DNA of 64,000 nucleotides from DATLGB01 sp963724135 (GCA_963724135.1 CAVRTA010000004.1:930001-994000), one strand, 5' to 3'. Numbered from the stretch's first letter, positions 26,759-35,978 are shown. Notes: a model not told the origin generated them from the sequence alone. Numbers and translations are program-made.

Positions 26759-28081
26759 ATGTCCGACGTCGCGTTCGCCGGCGCCGCGAAGCAGGCGGAG
26801 CTCATCCGGACCAAGAAGGTCTCGTCCGTCGAGCTCACGCAGCTCTACCTCGATCGCATCGCTCGGCACGACCCGGTGCTCAACGCGTTTCGCATCGTCT
26901 TCGCCGAGCGCGCGCTGGCCGAGGCCAGGGACGCCGACAAGCGGCGCAAGGAGGCGCGGCCGCTGCTCGGCGTCCCGGTCGCGGTCAAGGACGACCAGGA
27001 CATCGCGGGCGAGGTCACGACCAAGGGGTCGATCGCCCACGGCGGCCCCGCCACCGAGGACGCCGAGATCGTCCGCCGCCTGCGCGAGGACGGCGCGGTG
27101 ATCGTCGGCAAGACGAACGTCCCGGAGCTGATGACGATGGCCTTCACGGAGACGCTCTGGTACGGCGCGACCCGCAACCCGTGGGACACCGACCGCACGC
27201 CCGGCGGTTCCAGCGGCGGCAGCGCGGCGGCGGTGGCGGCCGGGCTGGTCGCTGCGGCGACGGCATCCGACGGCGCCGGCTCGATCCGCATCCCCGCCGC
27301 GTGCACGGGCCTGGTCGGGCTCAAGCCCAGCCCCGGCGTGATCCCGACGCCGCTGAGCTGGAACGGCCTGTCGACGTTCGGCTTCGTCAGCCGCACCGTC
27401 GCCGACGCGGCCCTGCTGAACCGCATCACGCCGGAGCCGCCGCCGCAAGGGCTGCGCATCACCTGCTCCACCAAGCCGCCACTGGCGACGCTCAAGCGCC
27501 CCGACAAGACCATGCGGGGCGCGTTCGACGCCATGCGCGAGGTGCTGACCGGCCTCGGTCACCAGGTCCGCGAGCAGGACCCCGACTGGAAGCTGATCGG
27601 GCCACGGGTCGTCGCGCGCTACCTGCGCGGGATCGCCGACGATGCCGCCTCGCTTCCGCATCCCGAGCGGCTCGACCGGCGCTCGCGCGGCCTGGCCAGG
27701 CTCGGTCGCGCGATCCCCGAGCCGCTGTTCGCCGCCGCCCGCGACGGCGCCGAGGAGGACCGCCGCCGCATCGAGGCCGGCCTCGACGACGTCCTGATGC
27801 TGCCGATCTTCACGCGGCTGCCTTCGCCGATCGGCGAGTTCGAGGGCCTCGGCGCGGTCCGCTCGCTCGACCGCGCCTTCAACCACGTCCCGTACCCCGG
27901 CGGCTTCAACCACACCGGGCTGCCGGCGATCGCGGTGCCCGTGAGCCAAACCGACGCCGGGTTCCCGCTCGCCGTCCAGTTCATCGGCCCGATGGGCTCA
28001 GAGCCGCGGCTGCTCGGGCTCGCCGCTCAGCTCGAGGACGCGATCGGCTGGCCCGCCTGGATCCCGCCCGGCTTCGAGTAG
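26759..28081 (+). CDS. amidase (amidase signature family)
   Basis: A 440-aa amidase-signature enzyme with the Ser-cisSer-Lys triad: catalytic Lys in VPVAVKDDQD and the Gly/Ser loop TPGGSSGGSAAAVAAG followed by SDGAGSIRIPAACTGLVGLK. Hydrolyses an amide, substrate unknown. The C-terminal substrate-binding region is complete (NHTGLPAIAVPV). Its last 84 bp overlap the convergent ctaG-like gene. Confidence 0.9.
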   Translation: MSDVAFAGAAKQAELIRTKKVSSVELTQLYLDRIARHDPVLNAFRIVFAERALAEARDADKRRKEARPLLGVPVAVKDDQDIAGEVTTKGSIAHGGPATEDAEIVRRLREDGAVIVGKTNVPELMTMAFTETLWYGATRNPWDTDRTPGGSSGGSAAAVAAGLVAAATASDGAGSIRIPAACTGLVGLKPSPGVIPTPLSWNGLSTFGFVSRTVADAALLNRITPEPPPQGLRITCSTKPPLATLKRPDKTMRGAFDAMREVLTGLGHQVREQDPDWKLIGPRVVARYLRGIADDAASLPHPERLDRRSRGLARLGRAIPEPLFAAARDGAEEDRRRIEAGLDDVLMLPIFTRLPSPIGEFEGLGAVRSLDRAFNHVPYPGGFNHTGLPAIAVPVSQTDAGFPLAVQFIGPMGSEPRLLGLAAQLEDAIGWPAWIPPGFE

Positions 28082-28838
28082 GCGCGCGCGCAGCTCGTCG
28101 CCGCGGCCCGCGTTGACCGCGCGCTGCGCGCGCCGCGGGTCGACGCCGAACTCCTCCACCAGCGCGTCGCGCTCCTCCATCTGCCGCGCGGTGCGCAGGA
28201 ACAGCCAGCAGAACAGCGCGATCGTCAGCGCGCTCTGCTCGATCATCATCACGCTCCCGGCCGTCGACTGGTCGCTCAGCCGCGGGTAGGCGTCCTCGTA
28301 GAAGACCGTCCCGGACCACAGGAACACGTTGCCCAGGACGGCCCCGGTGAGGCGGGCGAGGACGATGAAGACCAAGCCGGCCCGCGTTGCCGAACCACTC
28401 GGGCTTGGGCAGCGGCCCGAGCAGCGCCATCCACAGGTTGACGCTGAAGAACAGGAAGCTCGCGTGTTCGAGGCCGTGCACGAGCGGGTGCTCGACCGCG
28501 CCCTCGTAGAGGACGGGCAGATGCCAGACGTAGAGGCTCGCCGCCCACGCCGGGAGCGCCACGGCCGGATGGGTGAGCCAGCGCAGAAAGGCCGTGTGGC
28601 GCAGCACGGGGGCGAGCACCGGCCCGGTGAGCCCGAGCACCAGCAGCAGCGCTCCCACGTCCCCGATCAGCAGGTGCTCGGTCATGTGCAGCGCGAAGCG
28701 GTCGCTCGGAACGAGCTCCGCTCCGGCGAGCGTCAGGATGCCGGCGATGAAGCACGCCTGCCGCCAGCGCGGCACGGGCCGGCCATTCCCGGCAAGATGG
28801 CGGGTCCGCACGAGATACGGCACCGCATAGGCGAGCAC
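27998..28838 (-). CDS. cytochrome c oxidase assembly protein CtaG-like, one frameshift
   Basis: About 280 aa with seven expected transmembrane segments. The GTG start at 28838 gives LAYAVPYLVRTRHLAGNGRP, followed by RFALHMTEHLLIGDVGALLL with the conserved HMxEH motif and LEHASFLFFSVNLWMALLG. The frame changes near 28380 in GNAG, where one extra base is likely, and continues VFIVLARLTGAVLGNVFLW. This is the caa3-type CtaG family, which delivers copper to cytochrome oxidase. No oxidase genes are nearby. Confidence 0.8.
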
Positions 28839-28883
28839 GATGACGGGAAGGGCAGCCGTAGATCGCAGAGATTAGGAGAGGCA

Positions 28884-30377
28884 ATGAATCTCGCAGAGCT
28901 CTTGACGAAAAGCGCAGAGAAGGACGCCGACCGCATCGCGGTGAAGCTCGACGACGTCGAGCTCAGCTACGGCGCGCTCGACGGCGCCAGCAAGTACATC
29001 GCCGGGCTGCTCAAGGCCGACGGCGTCGAGCCGGGCGACCGCGTCGGGATCATGCTGCCCAACGTCCCGTACTTCCCGATCATCTACTACGGCGCGCTGC
29101 GCCTCGGGGCCGTCGTGGTCCCGATGAACCCGCTGCTGAAGGGCCGCGAGGTCCAGTTCTACCTCGAGGACAACGGCGCCAAGGTGCTGTTCGCCTGGCA
29201 CGGCTTCGAGGAGCCGGCGACCAAGGGCGCCGAGGAGGCGGGCGCCAAGCTCTACCTGGTCGAGCCGGGCGAGTTCGAGAAGACGGTCGGCTCCGCCGAG
29301 CCTGCGGACGTGCTCGAGGACCGCGACGAGAACGACACCGCGGTGCTGCTCTACACCTCGGGGACGACCGGCAAGCCCAAGGGCGCCGAGCTCACGCACG
29401 CGAACCTGCTGCGCAACGCCGAGGTCGCGCGCGGGCTCTTCGACACGGGGCCCGACGACATCATCCTCGGCGCGCTGCCGCTGTTTCATTCCTTCGGCCA
29501 GACCTGCTGCCTGAACACGACGATCGGCGCGGGCGGCACGATCACGCTGATCCCGCGCTTCGACCCCGACAAGGCGCTCGAGATCATCGAGCGCGACAAG
29601 GTCACGGTCTTCGAGGGCGTCCCCACGATGTTCAGCGCGATGCTGCACGCCGAGGGCGAGTTCGACGTGTCGACCCTGCGCGTGTGCGCGAGTGGCGGCT
29701 CGGCGATGCCGGGCGAGGTGTTGCGCGGCTTCGAGAAGAAGTTCGACGCGACGGTGCTCGAGGGCTACGGCCTGTCGGAGACGTCGCCCGTGGCGACGTT
29801 CAACCCGGTCGAGAAGTCCAAGGTCGGGTCGATCGGCATCCCCATCGAGGGCGTCGAGCTGCGGCTGGTCGACGACGACCGCAACGAGATAGACGGCGCG
29901 GACGAGGTCGGCGAGATCGCGATCCGCGGGCACAACATCATGAAGGGCTACTGGGAGCGCGAGGACGCCACCAGGGAGTCGATCGACGACGACGGCTGGT
30001 TCTACACCGGCGATATGGGCAAGCGCGACGAGGACGGCTACTACTTCATCGTCGACCGCAAGAAGGAGCTGATCATCCGCGGCGGGTACAACGTCTACCC
30101 GCGCGAGATCGAGGAGGTCCTCTACGAGCACCCGGCGATCCGCGAGGCGGCGGTCGTCGGCGTCCCGCACGACGACCTCGGCGAGGAGGTCGGCGCCGCC
30201 GTCGTGCTCAAGGACGGCGAGGACGCCTCCGAGGACGACCTGCGCGACTTCGTCAAGAACGAGGTCGCGGCGTACAAGTACCCGCGCAAGATCTGGTTCG
30301 TCGACGAGCTGCCCAAGGGGCCGACGGGCAAGATCCTCAAGCGCGAGATCGAGGTCCCCGCCGAGGTCAAGTCATAG
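28884..30377 (+). CDS. long-chain acyl-CoA synthetase (ANL family)
   Basis: A 497-aa AMP-forming acyl-CoA ligase. The P-loop is LLYTSGTTGKPKGAELTHAN, then LEGYGLSETSPVATFNP, YTGDMGKRDEDGYYFIVDRK and the terminal Lys in KGPTGKILKREIEVP. RBS AGGAGAGG precedes ATG 28884. It activates fatty or aromatic acids. The next gene begins essentially at its stop codon, suggesting a two-gene unit. Confidence 0.92.
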   Translation: MNLAELLTKSAEKDADRIAVKLDDVELSYGALDGASKYIAGLLKADGVEPGDRVGIMLPNVPYFPIIYYGALRLGAVVVPMNPLLKGREVQFYLEDNGAKVLFAWHGFEEPATKGAEEAGAKLYLVEPGEFEKTVGSAEPADVLEDRDENDTAVLLYTSGTTGKPKGAELTHANLLRNAEVARGLFDTGPDDIILGALPLFHSFGQTCCLNTTIGAGGTITLIPRFDPDKALEIIERDKVTVFEGVPTMFSAMLHAEGEFDVSTLRVCASGGSAMPGEVLRGFEKKFDATVLEGYGLSETSPVATFNPVEKSKVGSIGIPIEGVELRLVDDDRNEIDGADEVGEIAIRGHNIMKGYWEREDATRESIDDDGWFYTGDMGKRDEDGYYFIVDRKKELIIRGGYNVYPREIEEVLYEHPAIREAAVVGVPHDDLGEEVGAAVVLKDGEDASEDDLRDFVKNEVAAYKYPRKIWFVDELPKGPTGKILKREIEVPAEVKS

Positions 30378-31121
30378 GAGACCGCGAGCTCGCGGAGTCG
30401 ATCGCGCGGGAGGCGGGCGCGCTCCTGCGCGAGCGCTTCGGGCGCGCGGGCGCGGTCTCCTCGAAGTCCACTCCGACCGACCTCGTCTCGGACGCCGACG
30501 TCGAGGCCGAGGAGCTGATCCGCGCACGGCTGGCCGAGGCACGGCCCGACGACGGCATCGTGGGGGAGGAGGGCTCGGACGTCGCCGGCGGGCGCACATG
30601 GGTCGTCGACCCGCTCGACGGCACGGTCAACTACCTGTTCGGCATCCCGCAGTGGTGCGTGTCGATCGCGCTCGACGACGAGGTCGGCGTCGTCTACGAC
30701 CCGATGCGCGACGAGTGCTGGAGCGTCGGCCCCGACGGCCCGCCGGTCCTCGACGGCGAGCCGCTGGTCGCGTCGGAGCGCACGGAGATGGCGACCGCGC
30801 TGGTGGCGACCGGCTTCGGCTACGACGCCGCGGTGCGCGAGGTGCAGGGGGCGCTGGCGGCGCGGCTGTTGCCGCGGGTGCGCGACATCCGGCGCTTCGG
30901 ATCGGCCGCGCTCGATCTCGCGTGGACGGCGGGCGGGCGCTACGACGCCTACTACGAGCGCGGGTGTCCAGCGCTGGGACATCGCCGCGGGCGTGCTGCT
31001 GTGCCGGCGCGCCGGGCTCGAGGTCCTGCCGCTCGACCCGCTGCCGCCGTCAGAGGGCGGGATCGTCGTCGCTCCCAGCGCGTTCGCCGCGGAGCTGCTC
31101 GAGGCGGTCCGCGGGGTCTAG
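30371..31121 (+). CDS. inositol monophosphatase family protein, one frameshift
   Basis: About 249 aa. Metal-binding motifs are present: IVGEEGSDV, VVDPLDGTVNYLFGIPQWCVS and, after a frame change near 30963, QRWDIAAGVLLCRRAGL. This family dephosphorylates inositol or histidinol phosphates. No ATG, GTG or TTG is available in frame before the conserved IGDRELAESIAREAGALL, so the start may be non-standard or another indel may be present. Its end overlaps the convergent 174-aa gene by 72 bp. Confidence 0.78.
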
Positions 31122-31574
31122 GGCCATCAGGCGCGCGTAGGCCGAGACGTCGACGGGCTCGGAGCCCCACGGCGCCTCCAGCTCGGCGTCGATGGCCGCG
31201 CTGCGCTCCAGGTGCTCCTCGGCAAGGCGGGCGAGCGCGAGCCGTGCGGCGTCGTCGGTGGACTCGGCGGCGGTGCTGGCCGCGACCTCGGCGAGCATCA
31301 CGGCGTGGTTGAGATCGGCGTGCGGGCCGGGCCGCCCGGGCCCGATCGCGACGAACGGGTCGCGGGCCGGCGGCGGCTGCTCGGGGGTGAGGGTGAAGCC
31401 GCGCTCGGGCAGCTCGATGCGATGGCGCTCGAGCATCACCTCGACCGCGGCGGGCTCGGCGCCGGCTGCCTCGAGGAGCTCGCGCGCCTGGGAGGCGAGG
31501 GTGCGTTTGACGTGCAGGTGCGGCTCGCGGGGAATGCGGGCGAGGTGCCGCGTCGCGAGCTCGTCGAGGCTCAA
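31050..31574 (-). CDS. hypothetical protein
   Basis: A 174-aa mostly helical protein beginning SLDELATRHLARIPREPHLH, with a Pro-rich centre. TTG 31574 overlaps the stop of the upstream 82-aa membrane gene (TTGA). No domain recognised. The 3' end overlaps the inositol monophosphatase gene on the other strand. Confidence 0.6.
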   Translation of the reverse strand: MSLDELATRHLARIPREPHLHVKRTLASQARELLEAAGAEPAAVEVMLERHRIELPERGFTLTPEQPPPARDPFVAIGPGRPGPHADLNHAVMLAEVAASTAAESTDDAARLALARLAEEHLERSAAIDAELEAPWGSEPVDVSAYARLMALDPADRLEQLRGERAGSDDDPAL

Positions 31575-31819
31575 TGGCGCAGCGGGGGCGTCCTCAGCAT
31601 GGCCGCCATGAGGATGCCGGTGACCAGCACCACGATGCCGATCAGCCAGCCGATCAGGCCGAGCGCCGCCGTGGCGACGGGCCCGAGCACGATCGCGAGC
31701 AGGGCGGTGGGGATCACACGGCCCGGCGTCATCGCCGGCGGGCGGTGCGTGCCGTAGGAGCCGAACATCAGCAGGGCGAGGACGAGCCCCACGGGGATGA
31801 TGGTGGCGAAGGCGACCAT
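31571..31819 (-). CDS. small membrane protein
   Basis: An 82-aa protein with an N-terminal helix (VAFATIIPVGLVLALLMF) and a C-terminal hydrophobic pair (LLAIVLGPVATAALGLIGWL and following). Start taken at ATG 31819 because the sequence further upstream is charged and leads into the tRNA. Function unknown. Confidence 0.6.
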   Translation of the reverse strand: MVAFATIIPVGLVLALLMFGSYGTHRPPAMTPGRVIPTALLAIVLGPVATAALGLIGWLIGIVVLVTGILMAAMLRTPPLRH

Positions 31820-31871
31820 GTCTCCCGGGTTCGCCGGTTCTCGGGCGCCCCCTCGTCGCTGCAAGCTCTCA

Positions 31872-31945
31872 TGCGGCGGGCGGGATTCGAACCCGCACTG
31901 ACCGGGACTTGAATCCGGTGCCTCTGCCAGTTGGGCTACCGCCGC
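31872..31945 (-). tRNA. tRNA with CAA anticodon in a class I fold (isotype uncertain)
   Basis: A 74-nt cloverleaf: 7-bp acceptor GCGGCGG/CCGCCGC, 3-bp D stem with an 11-nt loop, anticodon stem CCGGA/CCCGG with an A-C mismatch closing the loop TTCAAGT, a 5-nt variable loop and T arm GCGGG-TTCGAAT-CCCGC, discriminator A. Position 34-36 reads CAA, which would be Leu, but Leu tRNAs have a long variable arm. No CCA is encoded. Confidence 0.75.
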
Positions 31946-31957
31946 TCGGGCGTAAGG

Positions 31958-32476
31958 CTAGGCAGGCTGGGGCTGCGCCTGGCCGCTGCCGCCCCGGGTT
32001 CCGTAGACCTCCTCCTCGGGGCGCTCGACCTCGACGTTCCACGCCTGCTGGAACCCGCGCATCACGAAGCCGATCAACAGCACCTGCACCGGCACGAGGA
32101 TCCAGGTCAGCATCCCGATGATCTCCTCGTCGAGCGTCGGATCGGTGAAGCCGACCTTGTCGCGGTCGAACCACGCGTTGCCCGAGACCGCCGCGAAGAT
32201 CAGCAGGATGATCGACAGCGCGGCGGTGACGGGGAGCAGGCCGCGGTTCCAGCGCGCGATCATGAACGCGAAGAAGATGAACAGCACGGGGTAGGCGATC
32301 TGCACCGCCTTGGCGCCCTGGAGCGCCTCCCACCCGCCGACCGTGATGATGATCATCAGCCCCGCGGTCACGAGGAGCAGCAGGACCACGATCCACTTCG
32401 TCGTCTTCGAGCCCGCCTTGTCGCGGTTGGGCCACGTGATGACGTAGCCCTCCGGGGGCTGGTACTTCTCCGCCAT
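31958..32476 (-). CDS. membrane protein of unknown function
   Basis: A 172-aa protein starting AEKYQPPEGYVITWPNRD, with four hydrophobic helices (for example WIVVLLLLVTAGLMIIITV and IGMLTWILVPVQVLLIGFV) and a hydrophilic tail rich in Gln and Pro. ATG 32476 preferred because the 12 residues before it look non-coding. It lies between two tRNA genes. No family recognised. Confidence 0.7.
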   Translation of the reverse strand: MAEKYQPPEGYVITWPNRDKAGSKTTKWIVVLLLLVTAGLMIIITVGGWEALQGAKAVQIAYPVLFIFFAFMIARWNRGLLPVTAALSIILLIFAAVSGNAWFDRDKVGFTDPTLDEEIIGMLTWILVPVQVLLIGFVMRGFQQAWNVEVERPEEEVYGTRGGSGQAQPQPA

Positions 32477-32533
32477 GCCGCGAAAGCTACCTTGTCTCCC
32501 AGCGCGCTGCATCCGATTGAATACGCGCCTAAC

Positions 32534-32617
32534 GCGGGCGTGGCGGAACTGGTAGACGCGCGAGGTTTAGGTCCTCGTGGCCGCACGGCTGTGGGGGTTC
32601 GAGTCCCTCCGCCCGCA
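32534..32617 (+). tRNA. tRNA-Leu(TAG)
   Basis: Class II tRNA with acceptor GCGGGCG/CGCCCGC, anticodon loop TTTAGGT between CGAGG and CCTCG (anticodon TAG), a long variable arm and T loop TTCGAGT. The downstream GST gene starts 3 bp after its 3' end. Confidence 0.95.
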
Positions 32618-32620
32618 TGG

Positions 32621-33376
32621 ATGAAGGCGACGCTCTACACCATCGCCGGTACGCCCAATGGCCGCATCGCCGAGCGCATGCTCGAGCACAAGCGCGTTCG
32701 GTATCGGCGGATCGAGCTTCCGCAGGCTCTGCACAAGCCGATCATCCGCCTCCTGGGGTTCGGCGGCAACACCGTCCCGGCGCTGAAGCTCGATGGTCGC
32801 AAGGTTCTCGGCACCCGCGCGATCTCACACGCGCTGGAAGCGGCACGCCCGGACCCGCCGCTGTTCCCACGCGACCCCGAATTGCGCACCGGGGTCGAAG
32901 GGGCCGAGCGCTGGGGTGAGGAAGTGCTCCAGACGATTCCGCGGCGCGTGGTTCTCTGGGCACTCCTGCGCGACCCACGGGCGGCCGCCTCGTTCATCGA
33001 TCGCGGGCCGTTCGCGCGGGTCCCGGCTTGGCTCGTCTCGATGCTCGGACGGCCGCTTGCCCGGATCCAGATCCGTCTCAACCGGACAGGCGACGGGCCT
33101 GCTTGCGCCGCGCTCGGCGAGCTTCCCGGAGTCCTGGACCACGTCGAGGAGCTGATCGGACGCGGTGTCCTCGACGGCGACGAGCTCACGGCAGCCGACT
33201 ACCAGATCGGCTGCTCGCTTCGGATCCTGATGTGCCTCGACGACCTGCGAGGGCTGATCGAGGCACGACCCGCCGGCCGCCTGGCGCTGCGCGTCTGTCC
33301 GCACTACCCCGGGCGCATTGGTCGTGTGCTCCGGCCGGACGAGCTCCCGGCAGCCCCGCCGGCAAGTAGCAGTTAG
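32621..33376 (+). CDS. glutathione S-transferase family protein
   Basis: A 251-aa protein with an N-terminal thioredoxin-like GST domain (KATLYTIAGTPNGRIAERML, then FGGNTVPALKLDGRKVLGTR with the cis-Pro) and a helical C-terminal domain. ATG 32621 lies only 3 bp after the tRNA-Leu 3' end, so the mRNA is leaderless or produced by tRNA processing. Most actinobacteria lack glutathione, so another thiol is possible. Confidence 0.85.
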   Translation: MKATLYTIAGTPNGRIAERMLEHKRVRYRRIELPQALHKPIIRLLGFGGNTVPALKLDGRKVLGTRAISHALEAARPDPPLFPRDPELRTGVEGAERWGEEVLQTIPRRVVLWALLRDPRAAASFIDRGPFARVPAWLVSMLGRPLARIQIRLNRTGDGPACAALGELPGVLDHVEELIGRGVLDGDELTAADYQIGCSLRILMCLDDLRGLIEARPAGRLALRVCPHYPGRIGRVLRPDELPAAPPASSS

Positions 33377-33414
33377 AGACTGGCTCGCTCGTGTTCGGGT
33401 AAGAGTCCGCTCCG

Positions 33415-33936
33415 ATGCTCTCGACAGTCCGCATGTACACCCAGCGCCCGCGCACCCTCGCGGAGCCGACCGACCTCTACCGGCATTCGGTGCGGCTGCT
33501 CGACGGCTCCGAGCTCGCGCTGGACACGCTGCGCGGGCGGCCGGCGCTGATCGTCAACACGGCGTCGAAGTGCGGCTTCACGCCGCAGTACGAGGGGCTG
33601 CAGCGGCTCCACGAGCAGTTCTCCGAGCGCGGGCTGCAGCTGCTCGGCTGCCCGTCGGGCGACTTCGCGGGCCAGGAGTTCTCCGAGGCGGAGGCGATCA
33701 CCGCGTTCTGCCGTCGCAACTACGGCGTCACGTTCCCGCTGACCGAGAAGATGTCGGTGCGGGCGGACCCGCACCCGCTGTGGGCCGACCTGGCGCAGCA
33801 GCCCGGCTCGGCGCCGCCGGTCTGGAACTTTTCCAAGTACCTCGTGGGTGCGGACGGGCTGCTCGTGCAGCGCTGGTCGACGAAGACGCTGCCCGACGAC
33901 CCGGAGCTCCTGGCGGCGGTCGAAGCCGTCCTTTGA
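33415..33936 (+). CDS. glutathione peroxidase-like thiol peroxidase
   Basis: A 173-aa GPx-fold protein. The peroxidatic residue is Cys in VNTASKCGFTPQY, with the supporting Gln in SGDFAGQEFSE and Trp-Asn in VWNFSKYLV. Bacterial Cys-type members usually use thioredoxin. ATG 33415 or 33433 are both possible starts. Its stop overlaps the start of the GDPD gene (TTGA). Confidence 0.9.
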   Translation: MLSTVRMYTQRPRTLAEPTDLYRHSVRLLDGSELALDTLRGRPALIVNTASKCGFTPQYEGLQRLHEQFSERGLQLLGCPSGDFAGQEFSEAEAITAFCRRNYGVTFPLTEKMSVRADPHPLWADLAQQPGSAPPVWNFSKYLVGADGLLVQRWSTKTLPDDPELLAAVEAVL

Positions 33937-34715
33937 TCGTCATCGGGCACCGGGGCGCCTGCGGCTACCGGCCCGAGCACACCCTGGAGTCGTACGAGCT
34001 CGCCGCCGCGCAGGGCGCCGACTACCTCGAGCCCGACCTTGTCTGCACGGCCGACGGCGTGCTCGTGTGCCGGCACGATGTCGACCTCTCCGACACCACC
34101 GACGGGGCTGGGCTGTTCGCGTGGGACCTGACCCTGGACCAGCTCAAGTCCCTGCGGGCGCGCGAGCGGCTGCCCGAGCTGCGCTCGACCGAGTGGGACG
34201 GGCGGTTCGAGATCCCCACCTTCGCCGAGGTGCTGGAGCTGGCCGCGCGGCTGGGCACGGGCGTCTACCCGGAGACGAAGCTGCCGGCCGCCCACCGCGA
34301 GCGGGGGCTGGCGCTCGAGCCACTCGTGCTCGAAGCGCTCGCGGGCTTCGGCGGGCCGGTCTTCCTGCAGTCCTTCGAGGAGGACTCGCTGCGCGCGATG
34401 CCGGGCCACCCGCGTGTGTTCCTGACCACCGAGGTGCCGGACCTCGCCTCCGTCGCCGCGTTCGCCGACGCGGTGGGGCCGGCCAAGCAGCTGGTCGACG
34501 CGGCCTTCGTCGGGGACGCGCACGCGGCCGGCCTGGAGGTGCACCCGTTCACGTTCCGCCGCGAGAACCGGTTCCTGCCCGCCGAGCTGCGGTCCTCCGA
34601 CGACCCGGCCGGGATCGGCGACTGGCGCGCGGAGTACGAGCGCTACCTCGCGCTCGGCGTCGACGGGGTCTTCACCGACAACCCGGACCTGGCGGTCGCA
34701 GCGCTCAGTCGCTGA
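33933..34715 (+). CDS. glycerophosphodiester phosphodiesterase
   Basis: A 260-aa GDPD-family TIM barrel. Catalytic residues appear in IGHRGACGYRPEHTLESY, the metal site in YLEPDLVCTADGVLVCRHDVDL, and later VYPETKLP and GVDGVFTDNPD. No signal peptide, so probably cytoplasmic, cleaving glycerophosphodiesters to glycerol-3-phosphate. TTG 33933 overlaps the peroxidase stop. Confidence 0.92.
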   Translation: MIVIGHRGACGYRPEHTLESYELAAAQGADYLEPDLVCTADGVLVCRHDVDLSDTTDGAGLFAWDLTLDQLKSLRARERLPELRSTEWDGRFEIPTFAEVLELAARLGTGVYPETKLPAAHRERGLALEPLVLEALAGFGGPVFLQSFEEDSLRAMPGHPRVFLTTEVPDLASVAAFADAVGPAKQLVDAAFVGDAHAAGLEVHPFTFRRENRFLPAELRSSDDPAGIGDWRAEYERYLALGVDGVFTDNPDLAVAALSR

Positions 34716-35316
34716 TGGTGCGGTGGGCGAGCACGCCGCCGAACCCGATGAGCGCCCCGCCCGCGCCGACGTCGACGACCTGCAGCAGCCCCGGCCCGAT
34801 GCGCGGTCGCGCCGCCGCGCAGATGCTCGCCAGCAGGCTGCACCACGCGAGGCTGCCGATCCCGACCCCGATGACGAGCAGCACGCTGTGCTGCGCGATG
34901 TCGGCGCTGCTCGCCGCCGCGAACACCGCGGCCCAGCTCGCGATCGTCAGCGGGTTGGAGGCCGTCGCGCCGAGCGCGGTCAGGAACGCCTTGCGCGGGT
35001 CGGCGACCTCCTCGGCCGCCTCGAGCCCGGCTCGAACCCGGAACGAGCTGACCAGCGTCTGCGTGCCCAGGTAGATCAGCACGGCGGCGCCGAGCAGACC
35101 GAGCACGGTGCGCAGCCCGTCGACCGTCAGCAGCGGCGCGGCACCCGCCGCGCCGAGCGCCGCATACGCCCCGTCGATCACCGCGATCCCCGCCCCGATC
35201 GCCAGCCCCACGACCCAGCGCCCGCGCAGCGTGCTGCGGATCAAAAACAGCGACAGCGGCCCGAGTTGCGCGGCGACGAAGAAGCCGAGCCCGAGCCCGG
35301 CGACCAGGGAGCTCAT
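34705..35316 (-). CDS. LysE/RhtB-family exporter
   Basis: A 203-aa protein with six hydrophobic segments and the family hallmarks LGFFVAAQLGPLSLFLIRST near the N-terminus and a central FLTALGATASNPLTIASW. Exports amino acids or analogues. ATG 35316 chosen; it converges on the GDPD gene with an 11-bp overlap. Confidence 0.88.
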   Translation of the reverse strand: MSSLVAGLGLGFFVAAQLGPLSLFLIRSTLRGRWVVGLAIGAGIAVIDGAYAALGAAGAAPLLTVDGLRTVLGLLGAAVLIYLGTQTLVSSFRVRAGLEAAEEVADPRKAFLTALGATASNPLTIASWAAVFAAASSADIAQHSVLLVIGVGIGSLAWCSLLASICAAARPRIGPGLLQVVDVGAGGALIGFGGVLAHRTISD

Positions 35317-35376
35317 AGCGGCTAAGAGCGTCGCAGAACGACCGAGGGCCCCCTTCCCGGGCGACCCTCGTCGCAA

Positions 35377-35449
35377 CGGGGGATGCAGGGATCGAACCTG
35401 CGGCCTTCGGTTTTGGAGACCGACGCTCTGCCAGCTGAGCTAATCCCCC
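35377..35449 (-). tRNA. tRNA-Trp(CCA)
   Basis: A 73-nt cloverleaf with acceptor GGGGGAT/ATCCCCC, anticodon loop CTCCAAA between TCGGT and ACCGA (anticodon CCA), T loop TTCGATC and discriminator G. Confidence 0.95.
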
Positions 35450-35482
35450 AAAAGAGACGCTCCGGCAGTCTAGACCGTCCTC

Positions 35483-35971
35483 TCAGGGCGGTTCCGGGCC
35501 GATTTCGAGGCCGAACGCCTGAGTGGAGAGGGTCACTCGCATCGCCCCCATTCGTGTGCTCGTCCGGCGTCGATGACAGTTGGCGCAGACAACCTCGCAC
35601 TTCTCGATCTCCGCGCACAGAGCCTCCCACGTGCGGTAGTAGAGGACTGCTCCAATTGTGAACTCCTTATCGCGGAGATGGTCGAACTCGAGCACCACGG
35701 GATCCGTTTCCCCGCAGTCGACGCACGGGTGGTCGCGGAAGTACTCGAGTAAGCGCTTCGTCCGCTCTGTTCTGATCCGCTTCTTGCTCTCCATCGCCCG
35801 AGCGATGTAGAGCTCCTTGTTAGCCAGGTAGTGCCGCCGGTTGTACTCGGCTTGGCAGGCTCGGCAGAACGGTGCCCGTTGCCCGCTTTCGCGATTCCGC
35901 CACGCGAACGCGGTCGGTGCCTTGTGCTCGGAACAGTGCGAGCACTCGATGAGGTCTCCCGGCACGAACAT
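35483..35971 (-). CDS. HNH endonuclease with zinc ribbon, copy 1
   Basis: A 162-aa protein. An N-terminal zinc ribbon (CSHCSEHK ... CRACQ) leads into a basic helix (ESKKRIRTERTKRLLEYF), then a second Cys pair (CVDCGETDPVVLEFDHL) and CEVVCANCHRRRT, giving the HNH metal/catalytic core. ATG 35971 lies inside the palindrome CGAACATATGTTCG. The gene ends 34 bp before tRNA-Trp. A close relative with the same upstream palindrome lies at 36943-37445. No methylase or intron is nearby. Confidence 0.85.
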   Translation of the reverse strand: MFVPGDLIECSHCSEHKAPTAFAWRNRESGQRAPFCRACQAEYNRRHYLANKELYIARAMESKKRIRTERTKRLLEYFRDHPCVDCGETDPVVLEFDHLRDKEFTIGAVLYYRTWEALCAEIEKCEVVCANCHRRRTSTRMGAMRVTLSTQAFGLEIGPEPP

Positions 35972-35978
35972 ATGTTCG
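35965..35978. promoter_or_regulatory. SOS/LexA-box-like palindrome over the HNH 1 start codon
   Basis: CGAACATATGTTCG is a perfect 14-bp palindrome that fits the Gram-positive/actinobacterial LexA box pattern CGAAC-N4-GTTCG. It covers the ATG of HNH copy 1. An identical 14-mer covers the start of HNH copy 2. Confidence 0.65.

Noticed and set aside
31872..31945. Selenocysteine tRNA (TCA anticodon)
   Set aside because: Reading TCA requires a shifted loop that breaks the anticodon stem; the long acceptor/T-arm stack and extra arm of SelC are absent, and the nearby peroxidase has Cys.
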